This document shows positions 23,939 through 32,864 of a stretch of DNA of 36,689 nt, one piece after another. Origin of the DNA: Meridianimarinicoccus aquatilis (GTDB lineage Bacteria; Pseudomonadota; Alphaproteobacteria; Rhodobacterales; Rhodobacteraceae); contig NZ_SMZO01000034.1 of assembly GCF_004358675.1 (NCBI RefSeq), forward strand, positions 1 through 36,689. The letters run 5' to 3'. The position numbers were made by a program, and so were the translations under genes. How positions within the stretch are numbered: position 1 is the first letter of the stretch; each line of letters opens with the position of its first letter. Under the pieces are notes generated by a model. It did not search any database, had not been told where the DNA came from, and saw nothing but the letters and a program-made list of their open reading frames with translations.

Positions 23939-25590
23939 ACGTTCAGCAGCGCGCGCGCGGCCTCTCGCGCAGCGGATGTGACCTGATCGCCAGACAGCAT
24001 CCGCGCAATTTCATCGATCCGCTCATCCGGGGACAACGGAACGACACGCGAGAAAGTAACCCCTTCAACAACAGACTTCTCTACACGCCAATGATGCGCC
24101 CCAAGGGCGGCCACCTGAGGGGAATGGGTCACAACAAGCACCTGCCCACCATTCTCGCCCGCCAAAGCCGCCAACCTTCGGCCCACCGCATTGGCCGTTG
24201 CCCCGCCAACGCCGCGGTCGATTTCGTCGAAGATGAGAGTCACGCCAGTTGTGTCCGCTGTCAGGCACACCTTTAAAGCCAACAAAAACCGTGACAATTC
24301 CCCACCCGACGCAATCTTGTCGAGCGGCCCTGATGGCGCACCGGGGTTGGTCGCGACCCGAAAACTTACAGCGTCCGCGCCCAAAGGCCCGGCCGTACTC
24401 GGCACGATTTCGGTCGAAAATACAGCGCGTTCCATCTTGAGGGGCGCAAGTTCCGCCGCCATCGCCGCATCAAGCCTTGAGCCGGCCGCCTTGCGCGCGG
24501 CGCTTAGTTCGTCGGCCTGCGCATCAAAATCAGCCTGTGCTGCCAAACGTTCGGCCGCCAGTGACGATAATTCCTGCTCGCCTCGGTCAAGGCCCGCAAG
24601 ACGCGCCCGCAGATTTGCCGCAAGCCCGGCAAGATCACTTGGCAAGACATCATGCTTTCGCGCCAGGGCCCGCAAGGCAAAAAGCCGTTCTTCCGTCGCC
24701 TCAAGGTCGAGAGGATCGAAATCCAGCGCTTGCAGGCACTGTTCGACACCTGATTGTGCGTCTGAAAGTTCGGTCATCGCCCGATCAAGCGCGGCGAGTG
24801 GTGCATCGAGCAAGTTTCCGACCTGATCAGAGGCACCTTCGAGCCAGCGCAGGGCGTTGGCCAGATGTGCCTCTGCCCCATCGCCCCCCAACACTTGCCC
24901 TGCCTGCTGAACGTCGGTGCGCACCCGCTCGGCGGCCTGCATCGTGCGGCGCTTTGTGTCTAACTCTGCCTCTTCGCCGGGTTGCGGGTCCAATGCGTCA
25001 AGCTCTGCCACGGCATGGCGCAGGAAATCTTCCTCTGCCCGAGCCGCTTCCAATTGATCGCGGGCCGTTGCCTCGGCCTTGCGCGCGGCGCTCAAACCAC
25101 GCCACGCATCACGCAACGCCGCAAGCCGCCCCTCGTGCCCCGCAAACACATCCAGAAGTGCGCCGTGCCCACGCGGGTCAAGCAGCCCGCGATCATCGTG
25201 TTGGCCATGCAGTTCCACCAAACACTCTGACAAGCGACGCAGCACATCCCCAGAAACGCGTCGATCGTTCACATATGCAGTCTTGCGCCCGTCATTCGTA
25301 TTGGTGCGGCGAAGAACCAATTCTTCGCTGTCCGGCAAGCCAGCCTCGGCTAAAACCTGCCGTGCAGAATGGCCATCGGGCAATTCGAACCAAGCGGTGA
25401 CCTCACCACGCGCGGCGCCGCTGCGTACCAGATCCGCACGCCCACGCCAGCCCAACACAAACCCAAGGCTGTCCAGCAAAATGGATTTTCCGGCACCGGT
25501 TTCCCCGGTCAGCACATTCAGACCCGGTTGAAACTCAAGTTCCAACCGGTCAATTATGAGGATGTCCCGAATATCGAGGCCGCGTAGCAT
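23935..25590 (-). CDS. recN: DNA repair protein RecN
   Basis: SMC-like ATPase of double-strand break repair that brings broken ends or sister DNA together. The 551-residue protein has Walker A GETGAGKS at 29-36, a long coiled-coil middle (about 150-370), signature region KIASGGELSRFLLALK and Walker B LIFDEIDRGVGG. RecN is usually SOS-induced, but the 54 bases upstream contain no GTTC-N7-GTTC box like that of uvrA. It follows bamD on the same strand, as is usual in alphaproteobacteria (lpxC-bamD-recN), and converges on the membrane protein gene with overlapping stops. Confidence 0.97.
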   Translation of the reverse strand: MLRGLDIRDILIIDRLELEFQPGLNVLTGETGAGKSILLDSLGFVLGWRGRADLVRSGAARGEVTAWFELPDGHSARQVLAEAGLPDSEELVLRRTNTNDGRKTAYVNDRRVSGDVLRRLSECLVELHGQHDDRGLLDPRGHGALLDVFAGHEGRLAALRDAWRGLSAARKAEATARDQLEAARAEEDFLRHAVAELDALDPQPGEEAELDTKRRTMQAAERVRTDVQQAGQVLGGDGAEAHLANALRWLEGASDQVGNLLDAPLAALDRAMTELSDAQSGVEQCLQALDFDPLDLEATEERLFALRALARKHDVLPSDLAGLAANLRARLAGLDRGEQELSSLAAERLAAQADFDAQADELSAARKAAGSRLDAAMAAELAPLKMERAVFSTEIVPSTAGPLGADAVSFRVATNPGAPSGPLDKIASGGELSRFLLALKVCLTADTTGVTLIFDEIDRGVGGATANAVGRRLAALAGENGGQVLVVTHSPQVAALGAHHWRVEKSVVEGVTFSRVVPLSPDERIDEIARMLSGDQVTSAAREAARALLNV

Positions 25591-25644
25591 GGCGTGCCGT
25601 TCATCCTTGTGCGGCGGCGGACAACTGCCCGACTTACACCTTGA

Positions 25645-26493
25645 TTAAAGCCAACGCCCCTGAACGGATTGCCGCCAGATGCCCCGCAGCCAGCTTTGGC
25701 CTGCCGGTTCCAGCAACAGCCCCTGCCCGGTCAGCAAGGTGAAACTGTCCTGATACCAATCGCTGCCTTGGTAGTTGTACCCGAGAATAGCGCCTGCTGT
25801 CTGAGCTTCATTTGTGAGACCCATGGCAAGATTTGCTTCAACCAATCGGTGCAATGCTTCTGGCGTGTGGGATGTCGTTTGAAAATCTTCCACAACGACG
25901 CGGAACCGATTTACCGCGGCAGCGTAGTGGCCTCGTTTAAGGTAGTAGCGGCCAATTTCCATCTCTTTGCCCGCAAGGTGGTCGAACGCCAGATCAAACT
26001 TAAGAATCGCTGAGCGGGAATATTGGCTATCTGGATACCGTTCGATGACCGTGCGAAGTGCCTGCAATGCTTGGAAGGTTATGCCTTGATCACGGCCAAC
26101 CTCACCAATCTGGTCGTAATAGGTCAGCGCCAAGAGATACTGAGCATACGCAGCGTCTTCATCAGCTGGATAGAAATCGATATAGCGCTGCGCAGCCGCG
26201 CGTGCATCCTCGTACTTACGATCCGCGTGAAGAGCGAAGGCCTGCATGATCAATGCCCGCTTGGCCCATTCAGAATAGGGGTAAAGCCGCTCTACCTCTG
26301 AAAAATAGCGCGCGGAATCTTCAAGATCACCGGTTTCAAGCTCGTACTCGGCCCGATCGAATATCTCTTTGGGTGTGAAGTTTTCAAGTGGCGGACCTTT
26401 ATCGGCAGCGCATGCTGCCAACCCCAGACACAGCCCAGAAAGCACCAATCCACGCGCTCTACGGCGAATGACATGCGATATGGTGTTGACCAA
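25645..26493 (-). CDS. bamD: Outer-membrane assembly lipoprotein BamD
   Basis: Essential lipoprotein of the BAM complex that inserts beta-barrel proteins into the outer membrane. The 282-residue precursor has a basic signal peptide and lipobox LGLAAC with the lipidated Cys28, then five TPR-like helical pairs (from FDRAEYELETGDLEDSARYF to YYLKRGHYAAAVNRFRVVVE). The start is TTG at 26493, chosen because GGAAGGAG lies about nine bases upstream and no ATG gives a full signal peptide. It lies between lpxC and recN, all minus strand. Confidence 0.95.
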   Translation of the reverse strand: MVNTISHVIRRRARGLVLSGLCLGLAACAADKGPPLENFTPKEIFDRAEYELETGDLEDSARYFSEVERLYPYSEWAKRALIMQAFALHADRKYEDARAAAQRYIDFYPADEDAAYAQYLLALTYYDQIGEVGRDQGITFQALQALRTVIERYPDSQYSRSAILKFDLAFDHLAGKEMEIGRYYLKRGHYAAAVNRFRVVVEDFQTTSHTPEALHRLVEANLAMGLTNEAQTAGAILGYNYQGSDWYQDSFTLLTGQGLLLEPAGQSWLRGIWRQSVQGRWL

Positions 26494-26555
26494 GTTCAGG
26501 CTCCTTCCCCAGACGTGGAAGCAGTTACCACGAAAAAAACGGAAGGAAAAAGGCC

Positions 26556-26573
26556 ATTGCCAAAGATTGCCAA
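26556..26573. repeat. Tandem ATTGCCAA repeat upstream of bamD
   Basis: ATTGCCAA occurs at 26556-26563 and 26566-26573, exactly 10 bases apart, in the 104-base gap between lpxC and bamD. A CGTGG-N9-CCACG dyad (26514-26532) lies closer to bamD. These could be regulator sites of a bamD promoter; no regulator is suggested. Confidence 0.4.
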
Positions 26574-26584
26574 TGATTTGTTCG

Positions 26585-26607
26585 GTCTGCCCTCAGGTCA
26601 GGCAGAC
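26585..26607 (-). terminator. Hairpin spanning the lpxC stop codon
   Basis: GTCTGCC (26585-26591) and GGCAGAC (26601-26607) form a perfect 7-base stem with a 9-base loop containing the lpxC stop codon. No adjacent T-run on the minus strand; T-rich stretches follow about 30 bases later. It may be a weak terminator or an mRNA end structure. Confidence 0.4.
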
Positions 26608-27518
26608 ATTGCCAGATCAGAAGGGCGTACACCAACGCCCGGAAGCGACAGAGCCGTCGCCGGATCGCAGTCCACCCACTCATAGGCGGAGCTGTCTGCA
26701 AAAACAGCGCGCAGCAGCTTGTTGGTCATGGCATGACCGGCACGAACGCCCGTGTAACGGCCAAGAATCGGACCGCCCGCGAGGCTAAGATCGCCCAACG
26801 CATCAAGCATCTTGTGCCGTACAGGCTCATCCTCGTGCCGCAGACCACCCGGGCTCAGTACTTGTGCGCCGTCGAAAACAACAGCGTTGTGGTGCGTCCC
26901 GCCAAGAGCAAGTCCATTGGCGCGCATCGCATCGACATCGGACTGACGGCAGAAAGTACGGCTGTCACACAATGTCCGTACGAACGCACCGTTCCGCATG
27001 TTCAGCGCCCGAGATTGCTGACCGATGGCCGCATCTTCGAAATCGATATCGAATTCAATGTGAAATCCGTCCGACGGATCAAGCCGTGCAATACTGTCGC
27101 CGACGCGAACTTCGACTGTTTTCAGTATCTTAAGAATGCGGCTTTCGCTGTCCTGCGCCGTCACACCCGTCAGAACCAGCTTCCGCACGAACGGCGCCGC
27201 ACTCCCGTCGAGAATCGGAACTTCGGGTCCATCGATCTTGATCAGAGCGTTGGAAATACCAAGCCCTGCCAGAGCCGCCATAAGGTGTTCAATTGTCGAA
27301 ACAGAACCACCTTCGTCATTGATAAGCCGAGTGCACAAGGGTGTCTGCTCGACCATATCCCATCGCGCAGGCAAAACTGCTGCATCCCCGGTGAGATCGG
27401 TACGATGAAAAACAATGCCGTGATCAACGTCGGCAGGCATGACGGAAAGACGGACGAGACGCCCTGTGTGGAGGCCCGCACCCGAAAATTGTACCGTATT
27501 TGCGATGGTCGATTGCAT
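26598..27518 (-). CDS. lpxC: UDP-3-O-acyl-N-acetylglucosamine deacetylase
   Basis: Zinc deacetylase catalysing the first committed step of lipid A synthesis. From the ATG at 27518 the protein has 306 residues (a GTG one codon earlier is possible). The zinc ligand His78 is in TIEHLMA, and HKMLDALGDLSLAG holds the second His and the Asp; the third ligand region GHAMTNKLLRA follows. The gene has its own upstream region with two dyads and lies after a strong ftsZ terminator, so it is probably transcribed separately from ftsZ. Confidence 0.96.
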   Translation of the reverse strand: MQSTIANTVQFSGAGLHTGRLVRLSVMPADVDHGIVFHRTDLTGDAAVLPARWDMVEQTPLCTRLINDEGGSVSTIEHLMAALAGLGISNALIKIDGPEVPILDGSAAPFVRKLVLTGVTAQDSESRILKILKTVEVRVGDSIARLDPSDGFHIEFDIDFEDAAIGQQSRALNMRNGAFVRTLCDSRTFCRQSDVDAMRANGLALGGTHHNAVVFDGAQVLSPGGLRHEDEPVRHKMLDALGDLSLAGGPILGRYTGVRAGHAMTNKLLRAVFADSSAYEWVDCDPATALSLPGVGVRPSDLAMSA

Positions 27519-27545
27519 CACGTGATCCAGACATTTTTGGTTCTC

Positions 27546-27560
27546 GGCCCAAGTTGGGCC
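27546..27560. repeat. 15-base palindrome just upstream of lpxC
   Basis: GGCCCAA-G-TTGGGCC at 27546-27560 is a perfect 7+1+7 palindrome, 28 bases before the lpxC ATG. It is a candidate operator or 5'-leader stem. Confidence 0.45.
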
Positions 27561-27602
27561 TTCTCTGATCCTGTTGCTATTGGAAGAGTCGGCGCATCAC
27601 AA

Positions 27603-27625
27603 TTCAAACAACATGTCGGTTTGAA
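27603..27625. repeat. Dyad in the lpxC promoter region
   Basis: TTCAAAC (27603-27609) and GTTTGAA (27619-27625) flank a 9-base spacer with ACATGT inside, 85-107 bases before the lpxC start. The arrangement looks like a dimeric repressor or activator site. Confidence 0.45.
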
Positions 27626-27697
27626 ACAGTTAACATTTCAGATAGGCGGCTTTTTGCTCATGCAGCATAACCTGGACCTAAATTATTGAAAATGAAC

Positions 27698-27728
27698 AAA
27701 AAAGGGCCGGGGTTCACCCGGCCCTTTT
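27698..27728 (-). terminator. Strong terminator of ftsZ, bidirectional form
   Basis: AAAAGGGCCGGG (27700-27711) and CCCGGCCCTTTT (27717-27728) form a perfect 12-base-pair stem with a 5-base loop. On the minus strand the G+C stem ends in six T (plus-strand A at 27698-27703). It lies 18 bases after the ftsZ stop and separates ftsZ from lpxC. Confidence 0.92.
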
Positions 27729-27746
27729 AAAATAATTGTGTGATGT

Positions 27747-29339
27747 TTAGTTGGCTTGGCGCCGAAGAAAGGCCGGAATTTCAATCTTGTCTAGCTCCGC
27801 ATCGTCCTCGGGCTGGTCCTGTGGAAGGCTTTGCATCGGCGGCTGAGACCGACCGCCCTGCGCGCGCGGGTCGTGCGATTGGCCGGTCATCCGGTTGATC
27901 AGCGAGTTGATGCCAAAGCGTGACTTATCCGCGCCATGGGCCGCCGGTGTTGCCACGGGTGCAGGAGCTGCGGTGCGCGGCCCTGCGCCTTCCGGCGTTT
28001 TGCGAACCGCAGCTTCCAGACGCCGAATCGTCTCAGGCGATGGTGTGCCGGGGGCCGGAGCCTGTGGGCTGGCTTGGGCCACTTCGGGTTGCTGCGGAAC
28101 ATACGCAGGCGGCGGAAGACCATCATCTGCCGCAATCTGCTGCGGAGTCTGCGTTGGCTGAAGATCAAGATCACGGAACAGCCCTGCAGAATCCACCTGC
28201 GGCTGTGCGTCAGCGGCACTCGCTGCAAGCGGCATCTCGGGTGATGCATCGGCGGCAACGGCCGGCAATTCGACCTGCTCCGGCAGCGCACCCTTGTCGG
28301 CTTCAGCAGAAACCGTGTTTGTCAGCGGCTCTGAAATACGGCGACGTGGAACAGGCGTTTCAGCCGTGTTCTGGGCAGCATCAATACCGGTTGCCACAAC
28401 CGACACACGCATGGTGCCATTCATATCCGGGTCGAGGGTCGAGCCGACGATGATGTTGGCGTCCGGATCCACTTCTTCGCGAATGCGGTTTGCCGCTTCG
28501 TCCAGTTCGAACAGCGTCAGATCGTATCCACCCGTGATGTTGATCAACACGCCGCGCGCTCCGCGCAGGCTGATTTCGTCAAGCAGCGGGTTGGCGATCG
28601 CCTTCTCGGCGGCTTGAACAGCGCGGGTTTCGCCCTCGCCCTCGCCTGTACCCATCATGGCTTTGCCCATCTCGTCCATCACGGCGCGCACGTCCGCAAA
28701 GTCGAGGTTGATGAGACCAGGCCGAACCATAAGGTCCGTGACGCCTTTTACACCCTGGTACAGGACATCGTCCGCCATCGAGAACGCCTCGGTGAAAGTC
28801 GTCTTTTCATTGGCGAGACGGAACAGGTTCTGGTTTGGAATGATGATAAGCGTGTCGACGACTTTCTGAAGCGCCTCAACACCCTCTTCCGCCTTGCGCA
28901 TCCGCTTGGCGCCTTCGAACTGGAACGGTTTGGTGACAACACCAACCGTAAGTACACCCAATTCCCGCGCGGCTTGTGCGATGATCGGTGCAGCGCCCGT
29001 TCCGGTGCCACCGCCCATACCAGCCGTGATAAAGCACATGTGGCTTCCGACAAGGTGGTCGACGATTTGCTCAATCGACTCTTCGGCTGCTGCAGCACCG
29101 ACCTGAGGCCGCGCGCCGGCGCCAAGCCCTTCGGTCACTTTAAGGCCCATCTGGACCTTGGCTGGTGACTGGTTCTGCTGAAGTGCCTGCGCGTCTGTGT
29201 TCGCCACAACGAACTCGACCCCGTCGAGTTGCTTTTCAATCATATTGTTGACTGCGTTGCCGCCCGCACCGCCAACGCCGAAGACAGTGATCTTCGGCTT
29301 CAGTTCGTCCTGCTCCGGCATTGTCAGGTTCAATGTCAT
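27747..29339 (-). CDS. ftsZ: Cell division protein FtsZ
   Basis: Tubulin-like GTPase that polymerises into the division ring. The 530-residue protein has the tubulin signature GGGTGTG at 109-115, the N-terminal [14 protein letters not shown], and the T7 synergy loop region in [19 protein letters not shown] long Pro/Ala/Gln-rich linker (about 325-510) ends in the conserved C-terminal peptide [13 protein letters not shown], which binds FtsA. The long linker is usual for alphaproteobacteria. The 287-base gap to ftsA may hold an own promoter, and a strong terminator follows. Confidence 0.98.
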   Translation of the reverse strand: MTLNLTMPEQDELKPKITVFGVGGAGGNAVNNMIEKQLDGVEFVVANTDAQALQQNQSPAKVQMGLKVTEGLGAGARPQVGAAAAEESIEQIVDHLVGSHMCFITAGMGGGTGTGAAPIIAQAARELGVLTVGVVTKPFQFEGAKRMRKAEEGVEALQKVVDTLIIIPNQNLFRLANEKTTFTEAFSMADDVLYQGVKGVTDLMVRPGLINLDFADVRAVMDEMGKAMMGTGEGEGETRAVQAAEKAIANPLLDEISLRGARGVLINITGGYDLTLFELDEAANRIREEVDPDANIIVGSTLDPDMNGTMRVSVVATGIDAAQNTAETPVPRRRISEPLTNTVSAEADKGALPEQVELPAVAADASPEMPLAASAADAQPQVDSAGLFRDLDLQPTQTPQQIAADDGLPPPAYVPQQPEVAQASPQAPAPGTPSPETIRRLEAAVRKTPEGAGPRTAAPAPVATPAAHGADKSRFGINSLINRMTGQSHDPRAQGGRSQPPMQSLPQDQPEDDAELDKIEIPAFLRRQAN

Positions 29340-29626
29340 GTCTGGATCCGCCTGTATCTGACCCGCGAACTTTGCGCCCGCGCACTGCTTATTTACCTGA
29401 TCCTAACCATGACTGGCCTTCGGGTCACGCGTAAATGAATAAAAACCGTCAAAAAACCACTAGGCCTTGACAGGTTTTGGCGAAAATCCACCACTTTGGC
29501 GCGCATTGCGCCTATGTTGCGGTCAACACGGTGCCTTGGCGCACAACTGCAGCCTGCACGCTTCCAATTTCGGATATTTCTGACAATGCCTGTTTCGAGG
29601 CATCGCCGCCCCACATAGCGCTGCCT
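29340..29626 (-). promoter_or_regulatory. ftsA-ftsZ intergenic region, likely ftsZ promoter
   Basis: This 287-base gap in an otherwise tight cluster has no supported gene. It contains AT-rich DNA around 29390-29460 and a small GGCGC-N5-GCGCC dyad at 29498-29512. A TTGACG hexamer on the minus strand lacks a matching -10. Extra ftsZ promoters in this place are known from other bacteria; the exact one is not visible. Confidence 0.4.
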
Positions 29627-30958
29627 TCACCAGTTCTCCTTGAACCACTTCACGGCGCGGCGAAGGGATCGGGCCGGATACCGCTGATTGGCGATGTCGA
29701 AATCCCAGCATTCGTCCTGCGGATGCGCCGCGAACAACGCCAATCCAACAGCCGACGAAAATGCCGGACCTGTGGCCGCTTGGGGCAAGCCCTGAATACG
29801 AAGCGGTCGGCCAAGCCGAACTTGCTGGCCCAGAATACGCGCCGCAAGGGATGCCAAACCCGGCACCTGACTTCCGCCCCCGGTCAGGACGATCTTCTGA
29901 CTTGGCAGATCATCAAAGCCCGCAGCGTCCAATCGGTCGCGAACTGCCTCAAGAATTTCCTCGACGCGCGGACGCATGATCCCGATCAATTCGCTGCGAG
30001 AGATCTCGCGCCGGTCATGTTCCCAATCACCGGTCTCGGCAGTCAGCGGGATCATCTCGCGATCGTCGCGCCCGGTGGCGATCAAACCACCATGCAGCGT
30101 CTTGATACGCTCGGCCAGCGCGACCGGAATGCCAAGCCCCTTCGATATGTCCTGCGTGACGTGCATGCCGCCGATCCGAACCGTATCAGCATAGATCATG
30201 TGACCGCGCAAAAAGATCGACAGCCCGCTCGTTCCAGCGCCCAGATCTATGCAGGCGGAGCCGATCTTTTGCTCGTCTTCCACCATGGCCGAAACGCCCG
30301 CTGCATATGCGGATGATGCAAGACCAGCCAGTTCCAGATCGCTGCGGCGCATGCAGTGCATGATGTTCTGAACAACGGTTTGATCGACAGTCAACAGGTG
30401 CATGTCAGCGGTCAGGCTATTCCCAAGCTGCCCCCGCGGGTCAGACAAACCGCTGCGATAGTCGAGGGCAAAGTTCACCGGTTGCGCATGCAGCACTGCG
30501 CGCCCCAGCCCGATGTCGGGCGTGTCGCAATTGGCCAGAACCGCAGCCACATCGGCTTCTGACACCTCGCGCCCGCCCAGTTCGACCTCGCCAGTAAGCC
30601 CGTATGATCGCGGGGAGGCACCTGAAAAACTGACAATCGCATGGTCAATTCGCACCTGAGCCATCTTCTGAGCCGTCTGCACAACGGTCCTGACCGCGCG
30701 CTCTGCTTCTTGCATGACTTCAATTTCGCCGTGCCGCATCCCGCGCGCACGGGTCGTTGCCGCGCCGATCACCCGAAACTGCGCCTGCCCCGCCATAGAG
30801 CCGACGCCTTCGGTTTCCGGCATGTGGCCACTGTCAAAACGCAGGATGAGGCAGGTCACCTTGGACGTACCAAGATCAACAATGCCCATGACACCGCGCT
30901 GCATCGCAGCCTTGCGCATCGCCCGCATCGCTCTTTGGGTTTCGAAAAGCTGGATCAT
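29627..30958 (-). CDS. ftsA: Cell division protein FtsA
   Basis: Actin-like ATPase that anchors FtsZ to the inner membrane and recruits late division proteins. The 443-residue protein has phosphate motif GIVDLGTSKVTCLI near residue 25-38, IDLGAGTSGLSIF and the adenosine motif VLTGGGSQVPGL. The C-terminal amphipathic helix RRAVKWFKENW is the membrane-targeting sequence. The start ATG overlaps the ftsQ stop (ATGA), so the pair is translationally coupled. Confidence 0.97.
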   Translation of the reverse strand: MIQLFETQRAMRAMRKAAMQRGVMGIVDLGTSKVTCLILRFDSGHMPETEGVGSMAGQAQFRVIGAATTRARGMRHGEIEVMQEAERAVRTVVQTAQKMAQVRIDHAIVSFSGASPRSYGLTGEVELGGREVSEADVAAVLANCDTPDIGLGRAVLHAQPVNFALDYRSGLSDPRGQLGNSLTADMHLLTVDQTVVQNIMHCMRRSDLELAGLASSAYAAGVSAMVEDEQKIGSACIDLGAGTSGLSIFLRGHMIYADTVRIGGMHVTQDISKGLGIPVALAERIKTLHGGLIATGRDDREMIPLTAETGDWEHDRREISRSELIGIMRPRVEEILEAVRDRLDAAGFDDLPSQKIVLTGGGSQVPGLASLAARILGQQVRLGRPLRIQGLPQAATGPAFSSAVGLALFAAHPQDECWDFDIANQRYPARSLRRAVKWFKENW

Positions 30959-31857
30959 TGTACCGACAGCCCCTGTCTGAAATCACGCGTCATCTGCAAG
31001 TATTCCATCGCTGCTGGCCCCATGCGCACCGTCGGGCGAAGAGGGTTGCGCAGGTCCACCACCGATATGTCTCGTGCCAAAAGATCCATGGCACCATCCA
31101 TGGCCAACACGCGCTCCATCGCCGCGCGTGCTCCGGTTTCGGGTAGTTGGATCACTTGATCATCCGTCAAAACCATGTCCCAGCGGCGCTCGCCCTGACG
31201 TTTCAAGGCGATCAAGCGGTCCCCCAACGGCCGGGCCGCGTCAAAAAGGCGAAGCGCCTCTGGCACAGCCGCGTTGCCGCCACGCCCGGTGATCAAAGGC
31301 AAATCGGCGCGGCCATCCCGGCGGTCGATATACGCAACCCGGTATCCGTCTGCGTCGAGCAATTCCAACCCGCCCGGGCGCCGCCACAAAATTGCTGGCT
31401 CCCGTTCCGTGACAACCACCCGCAGCGCGCCGCCCAACTCCACCGACACGGCTACATCGGCCACAGCGTCAAGCGTCGCAAGATCGGCGCGGATCACCTC
31501 TGGATCAAGATCAAACCAACTGACTGGAAACTCCAGCCCTACCCGTTCACGGATCGCATTGGCCAAGACCGGCGATGCCCCCGTCAGTGACATCTGCCTG
31601 ATCTGGAATTCAGGACGCGCCTCAACCGAGGCCCGAACATCGACAATCCATCCCGTCATGATCGCGATCTGCGCAGGCCGGGTGCCCCAGACCCCAAGGG
31701 CCGCAATCAATAAGCAAACAGGCAATACTCGGATCAGCGCCACCCGGATGAAGGGCGACAACCACATACGGTTCAAACGGTATTGCAACCGCGACGGCGC
31801 GGGATCGTGCGGAATCGCGGCGCGGTCCGCTTTGCGCCCCCGGATCAACGTCCGCAT
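30955..31857 (-). CDS. ftsQ: Cell division protein FtsQ
   Basis: Bitopic divisome protein linking early and late division proteins. From the ATG at 31857 it has 300 residues: a basic cytoplasmic tail, a membrane helix (VALIRVLPVCLLIAALGVW, about 40-60), a POTRA domain (FQIRQMSLTGASPVLANAIR to VVVTEREPAILWRR) and a beta domain. GGAGGA eight bases upstream fixes this start; an in-frame ATG at 31884 lacks a ribosome-binding site. Its start lies inside the end of ddl (13-base overlap) and its stop overlaps ftsA, so ddl-ftsQ-ftsA are coupled. Confidence 0.93.
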   Translation of the reverse strand: MRTLIRGRKADRAAIPHDPAPSRLQYRLNRMWLSPFIRVALIRVLPVCLLIAALGVWGTRPAQIAIMTGWIVDVRASVEARPEFQIRQMSLTGASPVLANAIRERVGLEFPVSWFDLDPEVIRADLATLDAVADVAVSVELGGALRVVVTEREPAILWRRPGGLELLDADGYRVAYIDRRDGRADLPLITGRGGNAAVPEALRLFDAARPLGDRLIALKRQGERRWDMVLTDDQVIQLPETGARAAMERVLAMDGAMDLLARDISVVDLRNPLRPTVRMGPAAMEYLQMTRDFRQGLSVQ

Positions 31858-32780
31858 GACGCGTCCTCCACCAACCACCGGCATAACGTTGGGAAATCAA
31901 TGCCACAGCTCGCGGCCTGTTCCGGGCTAAGCGATGTCGGCGTCATGCCCGGCTGGGTGTTCGTTTCCAACAAGATCAGCCCATCCACACCGAGCGACGG
32001 ATCCCAGCGGTAATCGGTTCTGCTCATTCCGCGGCACCCAAGGGCATCATGGGCTCTGACGGCATAGCGCATGCAGGCATCGAACACGGCTTCGGGAATG
32101 TCTGCCGGAACCACGTGATGCGAGCCGCCGGGCTTGTATTTGGCGTCGTAGTCGTACCACCCCTCGGTGACGATATCGGTAACGGTCAGCGCGCGCGTTT
32201 CGGCAGCCCCAACACCTGCCCCAAGCACCGTCGTGGTCAATTCACGTCCCGGCGCGAAGCGCTCCACCATGACCATCTCAGGCATGTCAGTGCCCAGGTT
32301 GGGGGGCGCATCCGACGCCTCCTGAACCAGGTAGACACCAACCGACGAACCTTCATTGTTGGGCTTCACCACATAGGGCGGATCAAGCACATGGGCCTTG
32401 CGCACCAACTCTGCCGCGACAATGCGACTCTCGACGACCGGCAGCCCCGCTTCGGCAAAGACTGTCTTAGTGCGGGTTTTGTCCATGGCCAAAGCAGACG
32501 CCAAAACGCCTGAATGCGTATAGGAATAGCCCAACCATTCCAGAAGCCCCTGAACAGTTCCGTCCTCGCCCCAACGGCCATGAAGTGCGTTGAATACAGC
32601 GTCCGGGGCAGCATCTGCCAAACGCATCGGCAGATCAGGACCAGCATCAATCTCGACGACGCGATAGCCAGCCGTCCGCAGTGCCGAAGCGCACTCGCGC
32701 CCGGATGAGAGCGACACCTCGCGCTCTGCCGAAGGACCGCCCAGAAGGACGGCGACCAAGGGACCCGTGTTGTTTGACAC
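31845..32780 (-). CDS. ddl: D-alanine-D-alanine ligase
   Basis: ATP-grasp ligase joining two D-alanines for the peptidoglycan stem peptide. The 311-residue protein has LLGGPSAEREVSLSSG at the start, KPNNEGSSVGVYLV as the ATP loop and ETNTQPGMTPTSL at the end with metal- and substrate-binding residues. The start is GTG at 32780 behind GAGGCAGGA. It sits between murB and ftsQ as in most alphaproteobacterial clusters. Confidence 0.96.
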   Translation of the reverse strand: MSNNTGPLVAVLLGGPSAEREVSLSSGRECASALRTAGYRVVEIDAGPDLPMRLADAAPDAVFNALHGRWGEDGTVQGLLEWLGYSYTHSGVLASALAMDKTRTKTVFAEAGLPVVESRIVAAELVRKAHVLDPPYVVKPNNEGSSVGVYLVQEASDAPPNLGTDMPEMVMVERFAPGRELTTTVLGAGVGAAETRALTVTDIVTEGWYDYDAKYKPGGSHHVVPADIPEAVFDACMRYAVRAHDALGCRGMSRTDYRWDPSLGVDGLILLETNTQPGMTPTSLSPEQAASCGIDFPTLCRWLVEDASCGR

Positions 32781-32829
32781 GATCCTGCCTCATTTCCGGG
32801 CCATTTCGACCCATTTACTGCTCGAAACC

Positions 32830-32843
32830 CCCGGTTTTCCGGG
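32830..32843 (-). other. Small GC-rich hairpin between murB and ddl
   Basis: CCCGG-TTTT-CCGGG forms a 5-base stem in the 84-base gap. On the minus strand GGTTTC follows. Too weak to call a terminator; it may cause pausing between murB and ddl. Confidence 0.25.
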
Positions 32844-32864
32844 TGGCTTGGGGGTGGGCCCGGG

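Noticed and set aside
26733-27689. A 318-codon plus-strand frame over lpxC
   Set aside because: Antisense shadow of LpxC, and it runs through the lpxC promoter region.
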